From: Planifilum sp021793745
GTDB taxonomy: Bacteria; Bacillota; Bacilli; Thermoactinomycetales; DSM-44946
DNA: 50,014 nt
Direction of reading: 5' to 3'
Assembly: GCA_937983105.1 (NCBI GenBank)
Contig: CALKAM010000133.1
Location: 1-50,014 of the forward strand
Position numbers and translations under genes: made by a program. Positions 33,866 to 41,717 of the stretch are shown here, piece by piece. Position 1 is the stretch's first letter, and every line of letters starts with the position of its first letter. The notes beneath the pieces were generated by a model. That model did not search any database and was not told where the DNA came from. It worked only from the letters and a program-made list of their open reading frames with translations.

Positions 33866-34198
33866 ATGAATGCCCCTACCGGCGAAGAAAAACTGTTGGC
33901 AGCCCTCTGTCACGCCAGTGCTTTCTTCTTCCCCATCCTCATCCCTCTGATCGTTTACCTGCTGAAACGGGACTCCTTGTTCGTGAGGAACCACGCCAGG
34001 GAAGCCCTCGTTTTCCATCTTTTTATGATCATTGCGATCTTTTTATGCAAACTGTTGTTCATCGTCTTGATCGGTTTTCTGCTCATCGTGATCGCCGCGA
34101 TGTTCTATTTCATCACCACGATCATCGCCGTGATCCGGTCCCTTTCCGGAGAGGAATATCGGTATCCCATCACCGGCCGATGGATCCAAAGCCTGTGA
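33866..34198 (+). CDS. DUF4870 small membrane protein
   Basis: 110 aa, ATG after AAAGGAG. DUF4870 signature: EEKLLAALCHASAFFFPILIP, VRNHAREALVFHL and a final IIAVIRSLSGEEYRYP. Three to four membrane helices. Widespread in Bacillota, remotely like Tic20, no established function. Its 3' end lies 8 bp from the convergent MFS gene without an obvious terminator. Confidence 0.88.
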   Translation: MNAPTGEEKLLAALCHASAFFFPILIPLIVYLLKRDSLFVRNHAREALVFHLFMIIAIFLCKLLFIVLIGFLLIVIAAMFYFITTIIAVIRSLSGEEYRYPITGRWIQSL

Positions 34199-34205
34199 AG
34201 GGGTT

Positions 34206-35438
34206 TTACCGGTTCACCGGGGGTTGATTCTCCAGCAAAGGCACATGGCGCATCGCCAGCCAAGAAAAGATCGGAACGAATCCGATGGCCAGGATCAGCC
34301 AGCGAAGCTGCTCCGGGGAGGGCGCCCGCTGAACCCATCCGATGAAGGCGATGAGACTGAGAACCCTTCCCACATTGAGGGCCAATTCCCGGGCAACCAC
34401 AAATTCCACACGAAAGCGGGCGCTCTCCCTGCTCTCTCCAATCACATCGAAGACCGTCGAAGTGAGGGGAATGAAGTAGAGGGGAGAAAACAGGGCCGCT
34501 CCGATTCCCAGGACAAACAGGGTCCAGGTGTTGAGATCCCACAGGATCGGCAAGCATACGACCCCCATCATCAGGGCCCCCAACAGGATGCACTCATCCC
34601 GCCAGTTCGGCCGCATAAACCGCCCCACCACATAATAGGTCACCAGGGAGACCAGAGAAGAGATCGCCAAAAAGTTCCCCAGCACCCACTCGTCCTTCGC
34701 GGCGATATAGACCAGCAGCCCGATCAGAAAGGCAAAGGTCCCCTCCCGCGCCCCCTGGGCGATCATCGCCAGATTCACCCAATACCAATGGGTGCCCCGC
34801 CGCATTCCCAACCTCAAAATATCCGGCAGCCGAAATTGCCCCGCGGCGCGCCGGCGCGTTAACAGAAAGCTGACCAGCACCGCCATCACAAAGATCCCCA
34901 ATGAGATGCTGAAAATGATCCGGTAGCCCGTAAATTGATCGACCTGCTTGATGATCCAGCCGGACAACATCGGAGCGATGATTCCGGCCGCCGAAACCAG
35001 CAGCCCGTTGACGCCGTTGTAGATGTCCCGGTTGTCCCGCTCCGTGATCTCGAAATACAGCAGGTTATAGGCCAACCAGAAAAATCCCGCCCCGATCCCC
35101 ATAAAACTGCCCAGCAGGGTGACGTAGCGGACGGCTTCACGCCCCAGCATCAACACGGACAGGTAAAAGAGCGCTTGAAGGGCCACCCCTAACCGGACGA
35201 TCACCACCCGATCGACTCGCTTGGCCAGACGGCCGGCGACGACGAAGGCAGCCGCCATCGCCACATAACCGACCAGATTAAACCATCCGATCAACGAGAA
35301 CTGACTGTTGATCTTCCACAGGTATACATTGACAAAGGTGTTGGACAAGGCGGTGGAGGCCGCGAAGAGACCGCTGATCAACTGAAGAAGCCAAGCTTCC
35401 CTATCCAATTGTTTTCGATCCGTCAGGAGCCAATCCAT
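34206..35438 (-). CDS. MFS transporter
   Basis: 410 aa. The start is the ATG at 35438 (MDWLLTDRKQL), after GGTGAGG. About twelve hydrophobic segments, with the loop 2-3 motif VVAGRLAKRVDRVVIVRLG of the major facilitator superfamily. WLLQLISGLFAASTALSNTFVNVYLWK at the start is a pattern common in Bacillota permeases of unknown substrate. No specific drug or sugar motif was seen. Monocistronic between two unrelated units. Confidence 0.85.
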   Translation of the reverse strand: MDWLLTDRKQLDREAWLLQLISGLFAASTALSNTFVNVYLWKINSQFSLIGWFNLVGYVAMAAAFVVAGRLAKRVDRVVIVRLGVALQALFYLSVLMLGREAVRYVTLLGSFMGIGAGFFWLAYNLLYFEITERDNRDIYNGVNGLLVSAAGIIAPMLSGWIIKQVDQFTGYRIIFSISLGIFVMAVLVSFLLTRRRAAGQFRLPDILRLGMRRGTHWYWVNLAMIAQGAREGTFAFLIGLLVYIAAKDEWVLGNFLAISSLVSLVTYYVVGRFMRPNWRDECILLGALMMGVVCLPILWDLNTWTLFVLGIGAALFSPLYFIPLTSTVFDVIGESRESARFRVEFVVARELALNVGRVLSLIAFIGWVQRAPSPEQLRWLILAIGFVPIFSWLAMRHVPLLENQPPVNR

Positions 35439-35541
35439 ATACGCCTCACCACGGGTTAGAATAACCAACTGGAGGCGTCGTTAACAAAACGGCCCACCCC
35501 CGCGGTCCGACCGGCGCCAGCCCGATGAAATCCTTCACAGC

Positions 35542-36144
35542 TCATTCCTTCGGCCGAAGGAGAAGACCGGTGAGGAGAAAACCGGTGAACAGCCCTCCCA
35601 AATGGGCGATCAAGTTGATCCGCGGATCGAGGATGCTCATGAGGACGCTGATCCCGATCATGGTGAGCAGTCCTTTGCTCACCTCCGGCTCGATGGCACG
35701 CCGCATGATCAGATACAGATAAACCCCCATCAGGCCGTAAATCGATCCCGACGCGCCGGCGCTCACTCCGGTTTGACCGGCCCAGGTCATAAACCAGTAA
35801 GTCATCAGGTTTCCAACAAAGCCTGAGGACAGGTACAAAAATAAAAAGGCGATTCGACCAAACAGCCATTCCAGCTGGGGACCGAACAGATACAGGGCGA
35901 AGCTGTTGAACAGGATATGAAATAATCCGATGTGAATAAAAATCGGCACCACCAACCGCCACCATTCCCCATAGCTGACCAAAAGCGGTTCCAGGGCTCC
36001 GAAGCGAATCAGGTTCGGCACGGACTGGGTTCCGCCCATGATCGTCATGATCAGGAAAATAACCGCTTGTATCAGAAAAAGGCTCGTCACGACGGGAAAC
36101 AGGCGGGGAAATTGGCGAAAGGGGATATGTGTGTGGCCGAACAT
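35542..36144 (-). CDS. Rhomboid-family intramembrane serine protease
   Basis: 200 aa. The start is the ATG at 36144 after GAGGGG; upstream codons of the same frame overlap psd and are rejected. Six transmembrane helices. HILFNSFALY gives the helix-2 His/Asn, GASGSIYGL the catalytic Ser, NLIAHLGGL the catalytic His. The WRLVVPIFIHIG L1-loop segment is typical. It cleaves transmembrane segments of other proteins within the membrane. It follows psd by 11 bp, so the two are co-transcribed. Substrate unknown. Confidence 0.93.
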   Translation of the reverse strand: MFGHTHIPFRQFPRLFPVVTSLFLIQAVIFLIMTIMGGTQSVPNLIRFGALEPLLVSYGEWWRLVVPIFIHIGLFHILFNSFALYLFGPQLEWLFGRIAFLFLYLSSGFVGNLMTYWFMTWAGQTGVSAGASGSIYGLMGVYLYLIMRRAIEPEVSKGLLTMIGISVLMSILDPRINLIAHLGGLFTGFLLTGLLLRPKE

Positions 36145-36155
36145 AAAACCCCTCC

Positions 36156-37010
36156 TCAGCGATTCGACGGTCCGACACCCCGGATGATCGGCTGCCCCAT
36201 CTTCAAAGCGGTCCCCGGTGCCCAGTCGGAGATCCACTCCACCCGACCCGGTTCAAACAGTAGGATCACCGTTGAACCAAATTCAAACCGTCCCATCTCC
36301 TCCCCCTTGGAGAGAGGAAGCGGCGGTTCATACGCTTTGCACTTGCAGCGCCGATCAGCGGAGCGGGTGAACACCTGCGGATCAAAATTTAACCGGATGC
36401 TCCCCACATTGGTCGCCCCCACTTTGACTACTGCGATTGTCCCCAGGGCCGTCCGCAAAAAGGTGATCAAGCGTTCATTGCGAACGAACAGACGGCGAAT
36501 CGCCCGCAGCCCGAAGGCATTCACCGGAAACAACTGCCCCGGTATGTACGACACATGCGTCACTTCCCCGTCGACAGGCGTGTGAATTCGATGGTAATCC
36601 CGCGGACTGAGGTAAATGGTGAGAAACTTGCCGCCGTCGTATCGGTCGGCCTGTTCGCGGTCCCCTCCCAGCAAATCGACGAGGCGATAAGTGACTCCCT
36701 TGGATTGAATCAGCGTGCCCTCGGTGATTTCCCCGAGCTGGGTAATCACGCCATCCACCGGACTGACAACCGTATCCGGCGACGGATCGACGGGACGGGC
36801 GTCCGGCTTCAATCTCCGAACAAAAAACTCCAGCAGATTCGGGTAATCCCGCCAAGGCTTTTCCGCTTCTTCCAAATTGACCCGGAATCGGCGGATAAAT
36901 AGGGGGATCGCATATCGACTGATCGGACTGCGTGCCCATCGTCCCACCGCCTTGGATAAGGCATGCTTGGGAAGCAGGTAAAAAAGGGACAAAAGGAGAC
37001 GGTCCTTCAT
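36156..37010 (-). CDS. psd: Phosphatidylserine decarboxylase proenzyme
   Basis: 284 aa. The ATG at 37010 follows GGAAGG; an in-frame GTG at 37037 would add nine residues. Conserved blocks: VSPVDGVITQLGEI, the YLSPRDYHRIHTPVDGEVTH core with Asp/His catalytic residues, and near the C-terminus FEFGSTVILLF, in which the Ser of the GST motif becomes the pyruvoyl group on self-cleavage into beta and alpha chains. Makes phosphatidylethanolamine from phosphatidylserine at the membrane. No phosphatidylserine synthase gene is adjacent; the rhomboid gene follows. Confidence 0.95.
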   Translation of the reverse strand: MKDRLLLSLFYLLPKHALSKAVGRWARSPISRYAIPLFIRRFRVNLEEAEKPWRDYPNLLEFFVRRLKPDARPVDPSPDTVVSPVDGVITQLGEITEGTLIQSKGVTYRLVDLLGGDREQADRYDGGKFLTIYLSPRDYHRIHTPVDGEVTHVSYIPGQLFPVNAFGLRAIRRLFVRNERLITFLRTALGTIAVVKVGATNVGSIRLNFDPQVFTRSADRRCKCKAYEPPLPLSKGEEMGRFEFGSTVILLFEPGRVEWISDWAPGTALKMGQPIIRGVGPSNR

Positions 37011-37050
37011 TTTTCCTTCCACAAACCCTCCTAGCACAAATTAGAATGAG

Positions 37051-37080
37051 TGAATCAAGCATTCCTGGGCACAATACATA
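37051..37080 (+). promoter_or_regulatory. Possible forespore (sigma-G) promoter of the gamma SASP gene
   Basis: TGAATC (37051-37056), 18 nt, TACATA (37075-37080), directly before the Shine-Dalgarno GGAGGTGAT. It resembles, but does not match well, the sigma-G consensus. Confidence 0.35.
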
Positions 37081-37096
37081 CCGGAGGTGATAAAGC

Positions 37097-37282
37097 ATGG
37101 CTTTCCAACCCAAAGGACCGGCCCAAACCAATGCTCAGCAGGTCCGCCAAAAAAATCGTCAAGCGGCCCAACAGCAGCAGCAAGAACAATTTCAAAACGA
37201 ATTTGCTGCTGAGACGAACCCGCAACAGGTTCGTCAGCAAAACCAACAGGCTGAAGCCCGCAAGCAACAGAACCAACAATAA
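37097..37282 (+). CDS. sspE: Gamma-type small acid-soluble spore protein
   Basis: 61 aa, very rich in Gln, Asn and Ala. Two repeats (TNAQQVRQKNRQAAQQ and TNPQQVRQQNQQAEAR) flank EFAAETN, which matches the cleavage site of the germination protease GPR. These proteins store amino acids in the dormant spore and do not bind DNA. It is somewhat shorter than the 84-residue B. subtilis SspE. Direct evidence that the organism forms endospores. Confidence 0.93.
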   Translation: MAFQPKGPAQTNAQQVRQKNRQAAQQQQQEQFQNEFAAETNPQQVRQQNQQAEARKQQNQQ

Positions 37283-37300
37283 CCGATATACTCCTGCTTG

Positions 37301-37336
37301 CCCATCCCGGACTTCCGGGATGGGTTATTCGTTTTT
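37301..37336 (+). terminator. Rho-independent terminator of the gamma SASP gene
   Basis: 11-bp stem CCCATCCCGGA/TCCGGGATGGG, 2-nt loop, then TTATTCGTTTTT. It abuts the stop codon of the convergent DUF502 gene. Confidence 0.85.
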
Positions 37337-37915
37337 CGGTGATCCCTTGGACACCCCGGCAGACAGGATGACCCGCATGGCTTCGTCCACCGAAAGATCC
37401 AACACCTCGATATCCTTCCGTTCAAACCAATGCAGATCTCCGGCCAATTGCATGCTTTGTGGAAAATAAACCCCGACATATTCCTTTCCGTCGGCCGTCG
37501 TAAAACAGGGCTCCTTCACCGTCAAAAATCCGATCCGTTTTGTTCCGGCCACCGGGACGAAAACCACCGTGTCGAAGGATTTCTTCTCCCCGAGCAGGGA
37601 GTGAATGGTATCCTTCAACGTCCCGTAAATCCCTTTGATCAGGGGAAGCCGGTGGATCAATCCCTCGAGAACGTCAAGCACCTTCCGGGTCAGCCAGATC
37701 CGGGCCAAAAAACCGATGAAAAGTACGAGTCCCACCACGACCAGCAAACCGAGCCCGGGAAATCGGACGTTCTCCGGAAGCAGCGCGAGTCCCCATCCGT
37801 TGACCAACTGGTATACATAGCGAAGCAGATAAACGGTGCCCGCAAGGGGCAAAATCACCAGCAATCCGCTGGTAAACAGCACGGTCACCCGCCGCAAAAA
37901 GCCGGAACCCTGCAT
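37325..37915 (-). CDS. DUF502 membrane protein
   Basis: 196 aa, AAGGAGGTGAAACA before the ATG. Two N-terminal transmembrane helices (VTVLFTSGLLVILPLAGTVY; LGLLVVVGLVLFIGFLAR), then the DUF502 cytosolic part: LPLIKGIYGTLKDTIHSLLG, FVPVAGTKRIGFLT, VGVYFPQSMQLAG. The family is widespread in bacteria and its function is not established. Monocistronic. Confidence 0.92.
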   Translation of the reverse strand: MQGSGFLRRVTVLFTSGLLVILPLAGTVYLLRYVYQLVNGWGLALLPENVRFPGLGLLVVVGLVLFIGFLARIWLTRKVLDVLEGLIHRLPLIKGIYGTLKDTIHSLLGEKKSFDTVVFVPVAGTKRIGFLTVKEPCFTTADGKEYVGVYFPQSMQLAGDLHWFERKDIEVLDLSVDEAMRVILSAGVSKGSPKNE

Positions 37916-38080
37916 TGTTTCACCTCCTTCAAAAAAACTGTCACATCCTTGGTTACTAGTTTAACACAGATCAGGTGTGACGACGGCCCGATTTTTCAAG
38001 AAATGGACGGGTATCGTTCCCCTTTGGCCGATCTGAAAATATTCTACTAACATATCAAAACCTTTTAAGTAGGTGAACGG

Positions 38081-39379
38081 ATGACCCAGTCACGACATCA
38101 TTGGCTTCGCGTTCATGGGCGGCGGATGGACTCTGCCCTGCGAAACGATCTGATTCGCCGCCTTCAACGGTTAAAGCGGATGCCCTGTTTTCTCCACCGG
38201 ACCGCCCTCGGCCTGTTGGAGAGTTTAACCCGCGTCCCCGTGCTCGTCCAACTGGAGCCCAATTCGAAACAGGAAACGGGTGTGGTCGCTGCAGAACATC
38301 ACGCCTTCGGATTTCCGGTCGAGCGAATCTTTGACAACCTCGGCCTGTATTCCTGTCGGCTCTCTCTGCGTCAAATCAAGGAATTGATGGAACGGCCCGA
38401 GGTCAGCAAAGTCTACCTGGATCGGAAAGTATACGCACTTCTGGATACGGCTTCCCCCGCAACCCGGGCACCGCTGGTATGGGAGACGAAAAACCGAGGG
38501 AAGGGCGTCACCATCGCCGTGGTCGACACCGGGATTGCCCCTCATCCTGACCTCACCCAACCCACCAACCGCATCATCGCCTTCAAGGATTTCGTCGACG
38601 GCCTCACCAATCCCTATGACGATAACGGACACGGAACCCATGTCGCCGGATGCGCCGCCGGCAACGGATACGCCCAAAACGGCAAATACCGGGGTACCGC
38701 TCCCGAGGCCCTCCTGGTAGGGGTCAAAGTGTTGGACAAAACCGGTTCGGGAAATCTGTCCGATGTCATCGCCGGAATCAAATGGTGCATCGACCATCGC
38801 GATCAATACAACATCCGAATCATTTCCCTCTCCCTCGGCAGCACGCCCAGCGGTTCCTACCGGGATGATCCGGTATGTCGGGTCGTCGAAGAAGCTTGGA
38901 AGCGCGGTATCACCGTCGTAGCCGCCGCCGGAAACAGCGGACCGGAATCGGGAACCATCGCCAGCCCCGGCAATCACCCCCAAATCATCACCGTAGGAGC
39001 CTCCGACGACCGCGAAACCGTGGACCCCGGAAACGACACGATCGCCTCCTTTTCCAGCCGGGGACCGACGGCAGACGGAGTGGTGAAGCCGGACCTGGTC
39101 GCTCCCGGTGTCGAGATCACCTCCCTGCGGGTCCGGGGTTCCTATCTGGATAAAATGAGCGCGAACAACCGGGTCGATTCCCAGTATCTCACCTTGTCCG
39201 GCACCTCCATGTCCACGCCCCTGGTCTCGGGCATCGCCGCCCTGATCTTGTCCGAACATCCAGAAATGTCCCCGGATCAACTGAAACAGAGATTGATGTC
39301 CACCGCGCGGGATCTCGGGTTTTCCCCCAATGAGCAGGGGCGCGGGCTCGTCGACGCCGCGCGGGCGGTATCCCCTTGA
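38081..39379 (+). CDS. Subtilisin-like S8 serine protease (AprX-like, cytosolic)
   Basis: 432 aa, no signal peptide. N-terminal ~120 residues are an I9-like propeptide region (VLVQLEPNSK...VSKVYLDRKVYALL). Catalytic triad: Asp in VAVVDTGIAPHP, His in DDNGHGTHVAG, Ser in LSGTSMSTPLVSG; oxyanion Asn in AAAGNSGPE. The layout resembles the intracellular protease AprX of Bacillus. Converges with a second S8 gene at 39422 and shares a terminator with it. Confidence 0.92.
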   Translation: MTQSRHHWLRVHGRRMDSALRNDLIRRLQRLKRMPCFLHRTALGLLESLTRVPVLVQLEPNSKQETGVVAAEHHAFGFPVERIFDNLGLYSCRLSLRQIKELMERPEVSKVYLDRKVYALLDTASPATRAPLVWETKNRGKGVTIAVVDTGIAPHPDLTQPTNRIIAFKDFVDGLTNPYDDNGHGTHVAGCAAGNGYAQNGKYRGTAPEALLVGVKVLDKTGSGNLSDVIAGIKWCIDHRDQYNIRIISLSLGSTPSGSYRDDPVCRVVEEAWKRGITVVAAAGNSGPESGTIASPGNHPQIITVGASDDRETVDPGNDTIASFSSRGPTADGVVKPDLVAPGVEITSLRVRGSYLDKMSANNRVDSQYLTLSGTSMSTPLVSGIAALILSEHPEMSPDQLKQRLMSTARDLGFSPNEQGRGLVDAARAVSP

Positions 39380-39390
39380 GGTACCTTTTA

Positions 39391-39424
39391 AAAAATGCCG
39401 TTTGAAACGGCATTTCTTGTTTTA
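39391..39424. terminator. Shared bidirectional terminator of two protease genes
   Basis: AAATGCCGTT/AACGGCATTT stem with a 3-nt loop; T-rich on both sides (TTCTTGTTTT on +, TTTTTAAAAG on -). It touches the 3' end of the second protease gene. Confidence 0.8.
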
Positions 39425-40543
39425 TATCCGAGCGTGCGTCAGCAACTGGACCGACCGGTACGCGTTCACCCTTCCCACCCTCAGCCCCGTCACCGGAACG
39501 GCGGAGGCGGTCAGAATCCGACGAATCTGCTCGGGGGTCAGGTCGGGCCGCAAATAGAGAAGCAGGGCCACCGTTCCGACCACATGGGGAACCGCCATGG
39601 ATGTTCCGCTGATTTCTCTGACCCCTCCGTTAATCCATGACGATGGGATCATTTCTCCCGGTGCGGCCACATCCACCTCCTGGCTGTAGTTGCTGAAGGA
39701 TGCGATCTGTCCCCTTTTATCGGTAGCGGTAATGGCGATGGTTTCCGGATACCGGGCGGGAAAATCGACTTTCCCGTAGATACCCTTGTTTCCCACCGCG
39801 GCCACCATGATGATTCCCCGCCGATACGCTTTTTGAATCGCCCACCGAAGGGATTCGCTCATCTTTTCCATGCCAAAACTCATATTGACCACCTGCATCT
39901 TGTTTTCGATGCACCAGTTGATGGCACTGAGCAGATCGGACAAATTGGCGGTTCCCCTCCGGTTGAAGGCTTTCACGGCATAGATGTAGGCCCGCGGTGC
40001 CACCCCGACGAGTCCCGTTTCCACGGCTCGGCCGGCAATCGTCCCCGCCACGTGGGTACCGTGTCCGTTGTAATCGTAGGGGGAAAGCATGGAGGACAGG
40101 ATATTGACGCCTCCCCGATAATTGTCCTTCACCGCCGGATGATCGTAGTCGATACCCGTGTCGATCACCGCCACCTTCACGGCCTTTCCCCGGGTCATGG
40201 ACCAAACCCGATTCGCCTCCACCTGTCGCACTCCCCAAGGAAGACGGGGAGTCGACGAGTCAGAGACCTTTTTCGCATAGGGTTCGGTGATCGTCACCCG
40301 AAGGTCCGGCTCCCAATGCTGCACATAGGGATGTCCCTCCAGAAGGCCAATCGCCTCTGCATCGTGGACGAATTCACCGATCACCATCCCCAGATGGTGG
40401 AGAACTCGGACCGGTCGCCCGCCAAAACGGTAAAGATCCCGGCATACCTCTTCGGGATTACAGGATTCCTTGAGATGAAAAATGCGGCGCACCCGTTTTC
40501 TTCGACCGATCCAAGGTCGGGGATCATACCAATGCATAATCAT
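39422..40543 (-). CDS. Subtilisin-like S8 serine protease
   Basis: 373 aa. Start at the ATG 40543 (8 nt after GGGGAG), giving MIMHWYDPRPW; a GTG three codons earlier is possible. There is no signal peptide. The propeptide-like N-terminus of about 100 residues (VLHHLGMVIGEFVHD, PYVQHWEPD) is followed by the catalytic domain: Asp in VAVIDTGIDYDHP, His in DYNGHGTHVAG, Asn in AAVGNKG, Ser in ISGTSMAVPHVVG. Both this and the adjacent protease contain an NLSD...NWCIE / NLSD...KWCID segment, so they are distant paralogues, not a recent duplication. Confidence 0.92.
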   Translation of the reverse strand: MIMHWYDPRPWIGRRKRVRRIFHLKESCNPEEVCRDLYRFGGRPVRVLHHLGMVIGEFVHDAEAIGLLEGHPYVQHWEPDLRVTITEPYAKKVSDSSTPRLPWGVRQVEANRVWSMTRGKAVKVAVIDTGIDYDHPAVKDNYRGGVNILSSMLSPYDYNGHGTHVAGTIAGRAVETGLVGVAPRAYIYAVKAFNRRGTANLSDLLSAINWCIENKMQVVNMSFGMEKMSESLRWAIQKAYRRGIIMVAAVGNKGIYGKVDFPARYPETIAITATDKRGQIASFSNYSQEVDVAAPGEMIPSSWINGGVREISGTSMAVPHVVGTVALLLYLRPDLTPEQIRRILTASAVPVTGLRVGRVNAYRSVQLLTHARI

Positions 40544-40627
40544 CCATAACACTCCCCATCCTCACTTTTTGGGCTGGGTTTGCATATATTGAGATCGATT
40601 CGGCCATGCCAAAGGAGGGTACTCATT

Positions 40628-41041
40628 TTGCCACCCGTGAACCGTTCCTCGCGGAGACCCAGTAACGACGACGGACCCGCCTCCAGACCGAAAATCTCGG
40701 ATCGGCTCGAGGAGCTGCACCTTCTGGCGCAGCAATTGTCGATGACCACCGGAGAAGTGGAGCGCTGGATCCGAGCGATGAACAACCTGTCATCGGCCTT
40801 TACAGACCAGAAAAAGCTGGCTGACCTGATCTCCTATCTGTCCGATTGGCAAAAGAAGAGTGAGTCAAAAGGCAGCAAATCGACCGGAACCGGCCATTCC
40901 CGGAAGAAAGCCGAGGCATCGGCGCCGCACCACCCGATTTCCCGGGACGGAGACAGCCTTTACGACATCATCAATGCACCGAACTTCACCCAGATCGTGG
41001 AGAAAGTGATGGCAAAAAAGAAGCGGAGCGGAAAGAAATAA
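40628..41041 (+). CDS. Unknown protein with helical core and basic tail
   Basis: 137 aa from a TTG at 40628, 8 nt after AAAGGAGGG. I do not recognise the family. A disordered Arg/Ser/Pro N-terminus (1-25) precedes a helical segment (about 28-80, LEELHLLAQQLSM, ERWIRAMNNL, LADLISYLSDWQ), a charged Ser/Lys/His linker, and a C-terminal helix (YDIINAPNFTQIVEKVMAKKK). The size and composition recall sporulation-associated proteins of Bacillota, but this is only an impression. Monocistronic. Confidence 0.65.
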   Translation: MPPVNRSSRRPSNDDGPASRPKISDRLEELHLLAQQLSMTTGEVERWIRAMNNLSSAFTDQKKLADLISYLSDWQKKSESKGSKSTGTGHSRKKAEASAPHHPISRDGDSLYDIINAPNFTQIVEKVMAKKKRSGKK

Positions 41042-41104
41042 ACAATTCATGGGATACATGTATGTTCGTCTTGGGAAAATGCACACGTTATCCACCCAAA
41101 GGAC

Positions 41105-41139
41105 AAAAAAAAAGGCGGAGGCCGCAATTGGCCTCCGCC
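41105..41139 (-). terminator. Rho-independent terminator of the gene at 41151
   Basis: GGCGGAGGCC/GGCCTCCGCC stem with a 6-nt loop, then T9 on the minus strand. May also serve the convergent gene ending at 41041. Confidence 0.88.
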
Positions 41140-41150
41140 TGCATTACTTT

Positions 41151-41669
41151 TCATGACTTTCCGGCTGGTCGAAATTTCGCAGCACAACCGGAGGATTCAA
41201 AGTCCGCATCCCTTCCCACATTCCGCACGTGGTCCCAGAAGGCGACAATGCAGTCGAGGGGACGGGACACCGACTGCTCATCGGCGAAGAAAAACGTTTC
41301 CTCTCGCCCGTCTTCCCCGGTAAAGGTCACATAATAAGCGGAATAACGGACGGTTCCCCGATCGGGATCCTCAATATCAAAGTGCGCTTCATGACTGAGC
41401 GTAAGACTTTCGAAGGAGCGGACCGATTCCCGGTCGGCATCCCCTTCCAGGGTTCGAAAGCGGATGACGAACCGATCCTCCTGTTCGCGGATTTCAATAT
41501 CGCTCATCCGTCCATACAGATGAAGCGTTCCTTCCTCCGCATCGATCGTTCCCGTTAAAACCGATGTCCCTTCGCCCGCCCGCTTCAGCAGGCGTTCCAG
41601 GTCATCGGCAAACATCTCCCGTACAGAGGATTGAAAATTGACCACATTGCCATGGGGAAACACTCGCAT
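41151..41669 (-). CDS. Unknown soluble acidic protein
   Basis: 172 aa. The ATG follows GGAAGGGG. No signal peptide, no membrane helix; acidic, mixed alpha/beta composition with alternating strands (LHLYGRMSDIEI, FVIRFRTLEGD, YSAYYVTFTGEDG, ETFFFADEQS). I recognise no family. It lies 48 bp downstream of the acyl-CoA synthetase gene on the same strand and may be co-transcribed with it. Confidence 0.65.
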   Translation of the reverse strand: MRVFPHGNVVNFQSSVREMFADDLERLLKRAGEGTSVLTGTIDAEEGTLHLYGRMSDIEIREQEDRFVIRFRTLEGDADRESVRSFESLTLSHEAHFDIEDPDRGTVRYSAYYVTFTGEDGREETFFFADEQSVSRPLDCIVAFWDHVRNVGRDADFESSGCAAKFRPAGKS

Positions 41670-41717
41670 CTCGACCGACCCCTTCCGACCCGATTATACC
41701 GGAGGGGACCCTTTGAT

